DNA from: an uncultured Duncaniella sp.
GTDB taxonomy: Bacteria; Bacteroidota; Bacteroidia; Bacteroidales; Muribaculaceae
Direction of reading: 5' to 3'
DNA: 30,955 nucleotides
Assembly: GCA_910588795.1 (NCBI GenBank)
Contig: CAJURI010000028.1
Location: 1 to 30,955 of the forward strand
Part shown: positions 7,271 to 14,923 of the stretch, in pieces
Layout of the letters: every line of letters starts with the position of its first letter
Position numbering within the stretch: position 1 is the first letter of the stretch
Position numbers and translations under genes: made by a program
Notes under the pieces: model-generated
Told to the model about the DNA's origin: nothing
Databases searched by the model: none
Seen by the model: the letters and a program-made list of their open reading frames with translations, nothing else

Positions 7271-8281
7271 ATGAAAGTAGCAATAGTAGGCGTCAGTGGA
7301 GCCGTAGGTCAGGAATTCCTCCGCGTGCTCGACGAGCAGAACTTCCCGATTGACGATCTTCTCCTCTTCGGATCAGAGCGTTCGGCCGGGCGCACCTACA
7401 ATTACCGTGGCAAAGACTACACTGTCCGCCTTCTCCGCGACGAGCCCGAGGACTTCCGCGGCGTGGACTTCGCATTCGTGTCAGCCGGAGCGTCAGTGTC
7501 AAAAAAATACGCCGACGTGATCACAAAACACGGAGCCATAATGATCGACAACTCATCGGCATTCCGCATGGATCCCGATGTACCCCTGGTAGTGCCCGAA
7601 GTCAATGGCGAGGACGCATTCGACGCGCCGCGCGGCGTCATAGCCAACCCCAACTGCACCACAGCCATCATGGTGGTGGCACTCAAGCCCCTCAATGACA
7701 TATCCCCGATACGCCGCGTCCACGTGGCAACCTATCAGGCTGCGAGCGGAGCCGGCGCGACAGGCATGCAGGAACTTGTCAACCAGTACACCGAACTTAC
7801 CCAGGGCAAAGAGCCTACAGTGGAGAAATTCGCCTACCAGCTCGCCTACAACCTCATACCCCACATCGACGTGTTCCTCGACAACGATTACACCAAGGAG
7901 GAGATGAAGATGTTCAACGAGACCCGCAAGATAATGCACTCGCCCAACCTCTCGGTAAGCGCGACATGTGTCCGCGTCCCGGTGGTGCGCGCCCACAGCG
8001 AGGCTGTATGGGTAGAGACCGAGAGCCCCATCAGCATCGAAGAGGCACGCAAGGCATTCTCCAAGGCCGAGGGCCTCGTGGTGATCGACGAGCCCGCCGA
8101 AAAGAAATATCCTATGCCGCTCGACGCAGCCGGCACCGACCCAGTGTTCCTCGGACGCCTCCGCAAGGACCTTGCCAACCCCAACGGGCTGACATTCTGG
8201 CTCTGCGGCGACCAGATCAAGAAAGGCGCGGCTCTCAACGCCGTGCAGATAGCGCAGTACATGATCGCCCATAAGAAATAA
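7271..8281 (+). CDS. asd: Aspartate-semialdehyde dehydrogenase
   Basis: A 336-residue NADPH-dependent enzyme that converts aspartyl phosphate to aspartate semialdehyde, the branch point to lysine, diaminopimelate, threonine and methionine. The N-terminal Rossmann motif is VAIVGVSGAVGQ at residues 3-14. The catalytic Cys129 sits in NPNCTT, and QAASGAGATGMQEL is the conserved segment downstream of it. The length is normal for the family and the start is the first ATG of the reading frame. It lies between the acyl-CoA ligase and DedA genes. A hairpin 25 bp beyond its stop codon may end or attenuate the transcript. Confidence 0.96.
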   Translation: MKVAIVGVSGAVGQEFLRVLDEQNFPIDDLLLFGSERSAGRTYNYRGKDYTVRLLRDEPEDFRGVDFAFVSAGASVSKKYADVITKHGAIMIDNSSAFRMDPDVPLVVPEVNGEDAFDAPRGVIANPNCTTAIMVVALKPLNDISPIRRVHVATYQAASGAGATGMQELVNQYTELTQGKEPTVEKFAYQLAYNLIPHIDVFLDNDYTKEEMKMFNETRKIMHSPNLSVSATCVRVPVVRAHSEAVWVETESPISIEEARKAFSKAEGLVVIDEPAEKKYPMPLDAAGTDPVFLGRLRKDLANPNGLTFWLCGDQIKKGAALNAVQIAQYMIAHKK

Positions 8282-8306
8282 CTGACGTCAACATTACATG
8301 CAAGAA

Positions 8307-8342
8307 AATGGTTATAGGGTTATCCACCACCCTGTAACCATT
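8307..8342 (+). terminator. Terminator-like hairpin after asd
   Basis: Arms AATGGTTATAGGGT (8307-8320) and ACCCTGTAACCATT (8329-8342) form a 14-bp stem with one U-G pair and an 8-nt loop, beginning 26 nt after the asd stop codon. No U tract follows, so it may attenuate or stabilise the RNA instead of terminating it fully. It ends 25 bp before the DedA ATG. Confidence 0.5.
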
Positions 8343-8367
8343 ATTAATCAAATCTACATATACATAG

Positions 8368-9027
8368 ATGTTCTTCGACCCTGCCGGCATAATGGCCCAG
8401 TTTCTTGTCGCTGACGCCGCCACAGTCTATATGCTCGTGTTCGCTTTCATGATAATTGAAAGCTCCTTCATACCGTTCCCGTCCGAGGTCATAGTGCCCC
8501 CGGCAGCCTATCTGGCATGCACGAGCCATGAGGTCAACATCGTGGCGGTAGTGCTCATAGCCACAGCCGGAGCCATCATAGGCGCGCTCATCAACTATGG
8601 GTTGTCGCTATGGATAGGCCGCCCGATAGTCTACAGGTTTGCCGACAGCCGACTGGGGCATGCTCTGCTGATCGACCAGGCCAAGGTCAGGCACGCCGAA
8701 GAATACTTTGACGCCCACGGCGCGATATCCACATTCATAGGACGTCTTGTCCCGGCTGTGCGTCAGCTCATCTCCATACCCGCAGGCCTCGCAAGGATGA
8801 ACGTAGGGAAATTCATCATATTCACCGGACTCGGAGCCATGACCTGGAACATAGTACTCGCCGCTCTCGGCTACTGGCTCGGCACAGTGGTGCCACGCCA
8901 ACAGCTTTACGCCAAAGTGGAGGAGTACAACGACTATCTCACCTACATAGGCCTTGGCATAGGCGCGATATGCGTGGCAGTAATCCTGTACAATGCATTC
9001 AAGCCCCGCAGAAAAGAGAACCTTTGA
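8368..9027 (+). CDS. DedA family membrane protein (VTT domain)
   Basis: A 219-residue inner membrane protein of the DedA/VTT (SNARE-associated) family; members take part in lipid carrier or phospholipid translocation, and some recycle undecaprenyl phosphate. Visible family marks are the acidic ESSFIPFPSE at 31-40, a Gly/Ala-rich re-entrant segment at about 62-76, and the signature FIGRLVPAVRQLISIPAGLA at 123-142 with its conserved Arg residues, followed by two hydrophobic helices (about 149-172 and 190-209) and a basic C-terminal tail. Which lipid it handles is unknown. The start at 8368 gives a normal family length. It sits between asd and rpe on the same strand. Confidence 0.9.
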   Translation: MFFDPAGIMAQFLVADAATVYMLVFAFMIIESSFIPFPSEVIVPPAAYLACTSHEVNIVAVVLIATAGAIIGALINYGLSLWIGRPIVYRFADSRLGHALLIDQAKVRHAEEYFDAHGAISTFIGRLVPAVRQLISIPAGLARMNVGKFIIFTGLGAMTWNIVLAALGYWLGTVVPRQQLYAKVEEYNDYLTYIGLGIGAICVAVILYNAFKPRRKENL

Positions 9028-9077
9028 CAACTTAAACCCCACTCTACAATACCACATCTATCCCCCCGACCATTACC

Positions 9078-9728
9078 ATGATACAGGTATCCCCCTCACT
9101 CCTTTCTTCCGACTTCACCCGTCTGGGCGAAGCTGTAGGGATTATCAACCGTAGCCGTGCATCGATGATCCACGTCGATGTCATGGACGGAGTGTTTGTC
9201 CCCAACATATCCATCGGATTCCCTGTGATCTCATCAATAAACCGCGTAGCTGAAAAGCCACTCGACGTGCATCTGATGATAACGGATCCAGGACGCTACG
9301 TCAGCGAAGTGCGCGACTCCGGGGCATGGCTGATGTGCGTGCACTATGAGGCATGCACCCATCTCCACCGCGTAGTCTCAGCCATACACGATGCCGGGAT
9401 GAAGGCCGGCGTGGCCCTGAATCCCGCCACTCCTGTAGAGATGCTTGAAGAGATCATCGACGACCTCGACATGGTGCTCATCATGAGCGTCAACCCCGGG
9501 TTCGGAGGACAGAAATTCATACCCAACACCATCAGCAAGGTGAAGCGCACCCGCAACATGATCGACCGACACAATTCCGGCGCGATAATCGAGATCGACG
9601 GCGGAGTAGACCTCAACACAGCTCCCGCGCTCATAGAAGCCGGAGCCGATGTACTTGTAGCCGGAAGCTTCGTGTTCAAGTCACCCGATCCGGCAGGAGC
9701 CATCAACGCCCTCGCCGATCTCGGCTGA
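9078..9728 (+). CDS. rpe: Ribulose-phosphate 3-epimerase
   Basis: A 216-residue TIM-barrel enzyme that interconverts ribulose 5-phosphate and xylulose 5-phosphate in the non-oxidative pentose phosphate pathway. The metal and catalytic residues are all present: His32 and Asp34 in IHVDVMDG, His65 in LDVHLMI, and Asp174 in IEIDGG. The phosphate-binding motif NPGFGGQKF at 139-147 and AGSFVF near 195-200 are intact. The start gives the typical MIQVSPSLLSSDF opening of the family. The gene is 50 bp downstream of the DedA gene and 68 bp upstream of queA, so a shared transcript is plausible. Confidence 0.96.
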   Translation: MIQVSPSLLSSDFTRLGEAVGIINRSRASMIHVDVMDGVFVPNISIGFPVISSINRVAEKPLDVHLMITDPGRYVSEVRDSGAWLMCVHYEACTHLHRVVSAIHDAGMKAGVALNPATPVEMLEEIIDDLDMVLIMSVNPGFGGQKFIPNTISKVKRTRNMIDRHNSGAIIEIDGGVDLNTAPALIEAGADVLVAGSFVFKSPDPAGAINALADLG

Positions 9729-9796
9729 CCGCAAGCACACGCCCGCCTCTGAACGGATCAGCCAACCGACATAAAGCCAATCAACCACATCCTCCC

Positions 9797-11029
9797 ATGG
9801 ACCGATCCCGAATATCCGAAATACGCATCGACGACTACGACTACCCGCTGCCCGACAGCCGCATAGCCAAGCACCCGCTGGCCGAGCGCGACACATGCCT
9901 GCTGCTCGTACGTGACACTCAAGGCAGACTGTCAACACACAGTTTCGCAGAGCTTCCCTCCCTGCTGCCGTCCGATTCGATGCTTGTCTACAACAACACC
10001 CGTGTCATCAACGCGCGCCTCCGCTTCCGCAAAGGTGCCGACGGCACAGGCGCGCTCATCGAGATATTCTGCCTGGAACCGGTCATGCCCTCCGACTACG
10101 CCGTCAACTTCGCCTCCACATCCTCATGCTCATGGACATGCCTCGTGGGCAATTCCAAACGATGGAAAGAGGGCGATCTCACCCGTACAGTCACAATCGA
10201 AGGGCACACACTCACGCTCCGCGCCACACGGCAGAGCAAGGAGGGGGCTTCCTCGGTGGTATGTTTCAGCTGGGACTGCCCGGAAGTGACGTTCAGCTCC
10301 ATAATTTCGGCACTCGGAGAAATCCCCATCCCCCCTTACCTCAACCGTTCTACCGAGGAGAGCGACTCACGCGACTACCAGACAGTCTATTCCCGTATCG
10401 ACGGCTCCGTGGCCGCCCCCACAGCCGGATTGCACTTCACCCCCGCAGTACTCAGCGGGATCGACAGGCTCGGCATTCCACGCCGGGAGATCACACTCCA
10501 TGTCGGAGCCGGAACATTCCAGCCCGTAAAGACCGACACCATCGGCGAGCATGAGATGCACAGCGAGTTCATAGCCGTGCCACGCGCCCTCATTGAAGAG
10601 CTGGCCGGAAATGAACGCCGCATCATAGCGGTAGGCACCACATCGGTACGCACCCTTGAAAGCCTCTACCATCTCGGGTGCATGCTCCACAGCGGCATCG
10701 AAGCCTCACACCTGCCACAATGGTACCCCTACAGCGAAACTCACCCCGACCTGACCGCTGAGGCTTCAATGGCAGCAATACTCCGACACCTCGACACTAC
10801 AGGCAGTGATACCTTCATAGCCTCGACACGGCTCATGATAGCCCCGGGCTACCGCTACCGCATAGTACGCGGCATGGTCACCAACTTCCATCAGCCGCGC
10901 TCCACGCTCCTCCTTCTCGTGTCGGCATTCCTTGACGGGGGCGGCACCGAGTGGAAACGCATCTACGACTACGCCCTTGCCGGCGACTTCCGTTTCCTCT
11001 CCTACGGCGACGCGTGCCTGTTCATTTAG
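9797..11029 (+). CDS. queA: S-adenosylmethionine:tRNA ribosyltransferase-isomerase
   Basis: A 410-residue cytoplasmic enzyme that transfers and isomerises the ribosyl part of SAM onto preQ1 at tRNA position 34 to give epoxyqueuosine, the penultimate step of queuosine synthesis. Family motifs are present in order: YPLPDSRIAKHPL near the N-terminus, LVYNNTRVINARL, the AAPTAGLHFTP segment, and HVGAGTFQPVK followed by HEMHSEF. The length is somewhat greater than the 340-360 residues of many QueA proteins, mostly through a larger middle domain, as is usual in Bacteroidales. The fold-back element begins only 11 bp after its stop codon. Another wobble-base modification gene, mnmA, lies 2 kb downstream. 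Confidence 0.95.
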   Translation: MDRSRISEIRIDDYDYPLPDSRIAKHPLAERDTCLLLVRDTQGRLSTHSFAELPSLLPSDSMLVYNNTRVINARLRFRKGADGTGALIEIFCLEPVMPSDYAVNFASTSSCSWTCLVGNSKRWKEGDLTRTVTIEGHTLTLRATRQSKEGASSVVCFSWDCPEVTFSSIISALGEIPIPPYLNRSTEESDSRDYQTVYSRIDGSVAAPTAGLHFTPAVLSGIDRLGIPRREITLHVGAGTFQPVKTDTIGEHEMHSEFIAVPRALIEELAGNERRIIAVGTTSVRTLESLYHLGCMLHSGIEASHLPQWYPYSETHPDLTAEASMAAILRHLDTTGSDTFIASTRLMIAPGYRYRIVRGMVTNFHQPRSTLLLLVSAFLDGGGTEWKRIYDYALAGDFRFLSYGDACLFI

Positions 11030-11039
11030 GGCCGGTTTA

Positions 11040-11405
11040 GAGGTTGTTTAATAACAAATGTGAAAGCCGGAGTCCATTCTCTTGAGGCGTATTTCGGGAT
11101 GAATCGAAGGAGCAATGCTGTGGCATTGCCTCCCATACGGTCGGCGAGCTAAAGGTTGTGACTGAAATTCAGCACGAAATACACCCAAGAGAATGGATGC
11201 GACAGAGCATTTCTCCCAAGCATATAAAGACCTTCGAAATGTATACCAACGATAAACAAAGTTACATTAGCTTGCATGGATGTCTTTTTGGCTCCCCTGT
11301 CCCTAATCTTCAGTCACAATGCTACGGCATTGCTCCCTCAGATTATGAACAGGTTAGCTCAAAAATACATCCACTCCGGCTTCACATTTGTTATTAAACA
11401 ACCTC
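11040..11405. mobile_element. Candidate MITE / fold-back non-autonomous element
   Basis: A 366-bp non-coding element bounded by near-perfect terminal inverted repeats. The left end begins GAGGTTGTTTAATAAC (11040) and the right end is its exact reverse complement ending at 11405. The arms match for 25 bp and then for about 9 more after a 1-nt indel. TTA directly flanks both ends (11037-11039 and 11406-11408), consistent with a 3-bp target duplication. Inside are two palindromes: 11073-11197, with 12-bp perfect outer arms (TCCATTCTCTTG), and about 11276-11374. No transposase-like ORF is present; the reading frame at 11158-11397 looks like a chance ORF in the palindrome. This is the whole content of the 415-bp gap after queA, apart from a promoter at its right edge. 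Classification as a MITE is inference. Confidence 0.7.
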
Positions 11406-11410
11406 TTAAT

Positions 11411-11441
11411 TTTGACATTAGGATGATTTTCATTACCTTTG
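11411..11441 (+). promoter_or_regulatory. Consensus Bacteroidales promoter for the DUF5106 gene
   Basis: TTTG (11411-11414), 19 nt, then TACCTTTG (11434-11441) is a full match to the Bacteroidales promoter consensus. Transcription should start a few bases before or at about 11448, which leaves only the ATG at 11463 with a leader. The -33 box lies 6 bp outside the fold-back element. Confidence 0.8.
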
Positions 11442-11462
11442 TGATTGCATTATTGTGTACTT

Positions 11463-12374
11463 ATGAATTACGTGAAAATCTACCGGATCCTGCTTCCGCT
11501 CCTTATATTTCTCGGCATCAACGCATCAGCGTATGCCCAGACCCAGCAGGTAGGCCCATACTTCCCCTATCCCATCGTCCCTGACTCGATATCCACATTT
11601 CAGGGACGCTGCAACTATCTTTCCGACCATTTCTTTGACTTCTGCGAGCTCTCCAAGGCATTCTCCTCGAAGCAAAAGATGGCTAAGGAGATGAAAGTCT
11701 ATCTCTCCGTAGTGTCCAACGCCGAGCCTCAGCGCGCACTGAAAGGGGTCAACGCTCTAATGAAGAAACTTGAAAAGCAGCCCAAGGACCAGCTTTTCAT
11801 AGCCGAAATAGCCGAGGGAGAGCTCTATGCCGACACTGCCGAGCTCTGGATCGACGAGCTCTACCTACCGTTTGCCGAAGCGATCGCCGCCAACAAGCGC
11901 ATAAGCAAAGCCGAAAAAGCCCGTTTCGAGCAGCAGGCCACAATCCTCAGGAACTCTCTCGTAGGCAAGCCGGTCCCGTCGCTCCCCTACACCCGTCGCG
12001 ACGGATCGGAAGGTAACCTGCAGAACGACTCCGCCGAAGTCGTCCTGGTGTTCTTCAACGACCCTGACTGCAACGACTGCAACATGGCGCGCATACGCCT
12101 CGACGCCGACATATCCATGACAGAACTGATCAAAGAGGGCAAAGTCAAGGTTGTGGCCATATCGCTCGCCGAACCCGATGACGAATGGCGCAAAAGCGCG
12201 GAGAGCTTCCCGGCATCATGGGAAGTAGGAGCAGCCCCTGACGCCGATCTCACCATCGACCTGCGCTCAGGGACACCCGACTTCTATATAATCGACAGGA
12301 AAAACAATATACGCTACAAGCACCTCAACATCACACAGGTGCTCGATGTGGCGCGTCAGCTCAAGAAACGATAG
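11463..12374 (+). CDS. DUF5106 family secreted thioredoxin-like protein
   Basis: A 303-residue exported protein. The start at 11463 is chosen over the ATG at 11445 because the promoter's -7 box ends at 11441, and from 11463 the signal peptide is canonical (IYRILLPLLIFLGINASAYAQ region, cleavage after AQ). The N-terminal half, with FPYPIVPDSI and the DHFFDF segment, fits DUF5106. The C-terminal half resembles a thioredoxin/AhpC-TSA-like fold with a CxxC pair, Cys203 and Cys206, in DPDCNDC after VVLVFFN. It is likely periplasmic and redox-active, but its partner is unknown. The DoxX gene follows 77 bp later; DoxX proteins are often linked to redox functions, so a shared role is possible. Confidence 0.82.
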   Translation: MNYVKIYRILLPLLIFLGINASAYAQTQQVGPYFPYPIVPDSISTFQGRCNYLSDHFFDFCELSKAFSSKQKMAKEMKVYLSVVSNAEPQRALKGVNALMKKLEKQPKDQLFIAEIAEGELYADTAELWIDELYLPFAEAIAANKRISKAEKARFEQQATILRNSLVGKPVPSLPYTRRDGSEGNLQNDSAEVVLVFFNDPDCNDCNMARIRLDADISMTELIKEGKVKVVAISLAEPDDEWRKSAESFPASWEVGAAPDADLTIDLRSGTPDFYIIDRKNNIRYKHLNITQVLDVARQLKKR

Positions 12375-12451
12375 GCTACGGTCGATAAGGCAATGCATTC
12401 TCTCACCGCCGTAACCCTAAATAATCCTCACAACTATTACAATCACTGGAT

Positions 12452-12961
12452 ATGGCCTGGCACAACTCCCCGTTAGTCAATATCTTCCTACGTCTCACAG
12501 GATTCACCTACACCAACCTTGCAAGGCTCTTCATGCGCCTGTTCGTGGGCATGATGCTGCTTCAGTTCGGGATACGCCACCTCGTCAACTACAATGAGAT
12601 GTGCATAAACTTCCCCACTGTGATGGACATGTCGCCTACCACATCGCTGACACTGATGATAATCATCGAGCTGGTGTGCTCGCTGTCCATAATGGTGGGA
12701 TTCCTGACACGCCTCAACACAATCCCACCCATCATAGCCATGTGTGCGGCCGAGTACTATATACTCCACGACATGGTGCCTTACCTGCCTGTCTACGGCC
12801 TTGACTCCACCGATCCCGGCTACCTGCCTATAATGTTCATAGGCATATACATATATATGCTTATCGCTGGACCGGGAAAGATATCGCTCGACTATTTCAT
12901 CTCCCTCTACATCATAAACCTCAGGGGCAAGGACGAGGAGGAGGAACTTGACGAAGTGTGA
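12452..12961 (+). CDS. DoxX family integral membrane protein
   Basis: A 169-residue inner membrane protein with four hydrophobic segments, at about residues 24-42, 62-83, 91-110 and 126-142. RLFVGMMLLQFGIRHLVNY near the N-terminus is the recognisable DoxX-type first helix. The C-terminus is short and strongly acidic (KDEEEELDEV) and should face the cytoplasm. DoxX-like proteins take part in membrane redox or sulfur-stress responses in some bacteria, but no reaction can be assigned here. The gene lies between the DUF5106 thiol protein and mnmA on the same strand, with spacers of 77 and 65 bp and no terminator visible. Confidence 0.83.
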   Translation: MAWHNSPLVNIFLRLTGFTYTNLARLFMRLFVGMMLLQFGIRHLVNYNEMCINFPTVMDMSPTTSLTLMIIIELVCSLSIMVGFLTRLNTIPPIIAMCAAEYYILHDMVPYLPVYGLDSTDPGYLPIMFIGIYIYMLIAGPGKISLDYFISLYIINLRGKDEEEELDEV

Positions 12962-13026
12962 CACGGGCATGAGACTCCCCGCAACAACAGAAAGGTGGCA
13001 ACAGAAATATAGATGAACAAAAGCAT

Positions 13027-14106
13027 ATGCGTGTAGCCGTATTGATATCAGGAGGAGTGGACAGCGCAGTGGCAGTGCATCGTCTGCTCGAACAGGGGCA
13101 CGATCTGCACCTGTTCTACATACGCATAGGTCTCGACACAGGCGAAGGGGACTGCTCGGCCGAAGAGGACATTGAGATGTGCCGGTATATCGCCGCCAGA
13201 TACTCGCTGCCGTTCGACGTGGTGTCACTCCACGAAGAGTACTGGGAAAATGTGATGGAATACGCGCTACGCACAGTGCGCGAAGGCCTCACCCCCAATC
13301 CCGATGTGATGTGCAACAAGATGATAAAATTCGGGTTCTTCGAGGAACGATGGGGACGTGAATTCGATCGCACAGCCACAGGACACTACGCCACGACTCA
13401 CGTCATAGACGGACTCACATGGCTCGGGACAGGAGTCGACCGGGTGAAGGACCAGACCGATTTCCTGTGCCGCATATCCTACAGCCAGCTTTCACGCCTC
13501 ATGTTCCCCATAGGCGATCTCCCAAAGTCGGAAGTAAGGCGCATAGCCATCGAGACCGGAATGCCCAACGCCTACCGCCGTGACAGCCAGGGGATCTGCT
13601 TCCTCGGCAAAATCAACTACAACGACTTCATACGCCGCCATCTCGGTGAAAAGCCCGGACCGATCGTCGAACTCGAGACCGGACGCAAACTCGGGACCCA
13701 CAGAGGATTCTGGTTCCACACCATAGGCCAGCGAAAAGGGCTCGGACTGAGCGGAGGGCCATGGTATGTGGTGAAGAAGAACACCCGCGATAACGTCGTG
13801 TACGTTTCCCAGGGATACGGCACCGAAAAGCAGTATGGCAGAACCATACATCTCGATGAGATGCACTGGCTCACACGGGACCCGTGGGGAGACAACTGCG
13901 ACAACGTGGAGATAACGTTCAAGAACCGTCACACGCCGGAATTCCTGTCCGCACGCCTCACACGTCTCTCCGACGGCGAATACCTCATAGATTCGGCATC
14001 ACCTGTCCAGGGCATAGCACCCGGACAGTTTGCAGTGATATATACCCCCGACAGCCGCCTATGCCTCGGCAGCGGCGTCATAACGGGAAGAAACATAATG
14101 TTATAG
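13027..14106 (+). CDS. mnmA: tRNA 2-thiouridine(34) synthase MnmA
   Basis: A 359-residue PP-loop ATPase that thiolates uridine 34 of tRNAs for Lys, Glu and Gln in the cytoplasm. The ATP pyrophosphatase motif SGGVDS is at residues 8-13. The nucleophile Cys96 lies in NPDVMCNK and the persulfide-forming Cys191 in SQGICFLG. The tRNA-recognition segments ATGHYA, KDQTDFLC and HTIGQRKGLG are intact. The protein starts at the first ATG of the frame with the typical MRVAVLISGGVDS opening. The BFN-UVR gene starts only 9 bp after its stop codon, so the two are very likely co-transcribed. Confidence 0.95.
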   Translation: MRVAVLISGGVDSAVAVHRLLEQGHDLHLFYIRIGLDTGEGDCSAEEDIEMCRYIAARYSLPFDVVSLHEEYWENVMEYALRTVREGLTPNPDVMCNKMIKFGFFEERWGREFDRTATGHYATTHVIDGLTWLGTGVDRVKDQTDFLCRISYSQLSRLMFPIGDLPKSEVRRIAIETGMPNAYRRDSQGICFLGKINYNDFIRRHLGEKPGPIVELETGRKLGTHRGFWFHTIGQRKGLGLSGGPWYVVKKNTRDNVVYVSQGYGTEKQYGRTIHLDEMHWLTRDPWGDNCDNVEITFKNRHTPEFLSARLTRLSDGEYLIDSASPVQGIAPGQFAVIYTPDSRLCLGSGVITGRNIML

Positions 14107-14115
14107 GATATCATT

Positions 14116-14820
14116 ATGGACAACGGAAACAACGATATATTCGACGGCCTCAGCTCCGGCTCTCCAAGCCAGGCACGCATACGGCTCAGAGTGCTCGGCA
14201 TATCCTACAGCCAGATACGCAACGGAGCCTATGCCCTCATCCTCGCACAAGTAGGAGGCCCCTACCGCATTCCGGTAGTGATCGGGGCGAGCGAAGCCCA
14301 GGCCATAGCACTGAAGATGGAAGGCATCATCCCGCCACGTCCGCTCACACACGACCTCTTCACAAGCCTCGGACACGCGTTCGGCATTGAGCTGACCGAA
14401 GTGTTCATATACAGGTTTGAGGACGGCATATTCTACTCCGAGCTGACATTCACCGACGGAGAACGCACAGTGACCCTCGACTCACGCACATCCGATGCCG
14501 TAGCGATAGCCATGCGCACCGGAGCCCCCATCTACACTACAGCTGAAATACTTGCCGAAACCGGATTCGAGATCGAAGAACTTGCCGACATCCCCGACAA
14601 CGGCTCCTCCGCTGAAGACGGGGAAGAGGAGGACGACGGAGAGCTTAGAGCCGCCGATCAGGATACCCTGTCCGCCTCACCGTCACGGGCACCGAAACTC
14701 GAGAACTACACAATAGAAGAGCTCCGCAAAACCCTCCAGAGCCTGATTGACCGCGAGGAGTATGAAGAAGCGGCACGCGTCGCCGAGATAATACGCCGAA
14801 AAGAGGAAGGGAAAGCATAG
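14116..14820 (+). CDS. Bifunctional nuclease (BFN/DUF151) domain protein with UVR motif
   Basis: A 234-residue soluble protein with two domains. Residues about 20-150 form a bifunctional nuclease (DUF151) domain, with IPVVIGASEAQAIALKMEG, RPLTHDLF and SRTSDAVAIAMRTGAPIY as its conserved blocks. A poorly conserved acidic linker (about 160-195, EDGEEEDDGE) follows, and residues about 198-231 form a UvrB/UvrC-type helical hairpin (LRKTLQSLIDREEYEEAARVAE, in parts). This fusion is common in Bacteroidetes. Nuclease activity is known for only a few members of the family, so the actual function is uncertain; the UVR motif usually mediates protein contacts. It sits 9 bp downstream of mnmA. Confidence 0.88.
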   Translation: MDNGNNDIFDGLSSGSPSQARIRLRVLGISYSQIRNGAYALILAQVGGPYRIPVVIGASEAQAIALKMEGIIPPRPLTHDLFTSLGHAFGIELTEVFIYRFEDGIFYSELTFTDGERTVTLDSRTSDAVAIAMRTGAPIYTTAEILAETGFEIEELADIPDNGSSAEDGEEEDDGELRAADQDTLSASPSRAPKLENYTIEELRKTLQSLIDREEYEEAARVAEIIRRKEEGKA

Positions 14821-14923
14821 CGGCTCCGCTCTGACGGCATCAACACCATCCTGTCAGGACTCCGACGGCCGTGTTCCCGCAATCAACCATAATGAACCAA
14901 CCATTCTCATATTTCACCCCTAA

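Noticed and set aside
7553..8272. 239-residue minus-strand ORF opposite asd
   Set aside because: It lies wholly within asd, which has an intact catalytic Cys and full length; the antisense product has an unnatural His/Val/Gly-rich composition.
11158..11397. 79-residue plus-strand ORF inside the fold-back element
   Set aside because: It follows the palindromic DNA, has no recognisable domain or promoter, and its composition is typical of a chance frame.
12488..13228. 246-residue minus-strand ORF spanning the DoxX gene and the start of mnmA
   Set aside because: It crosses two well-supported genes and an intergenic spacer and has no recognisable domain.
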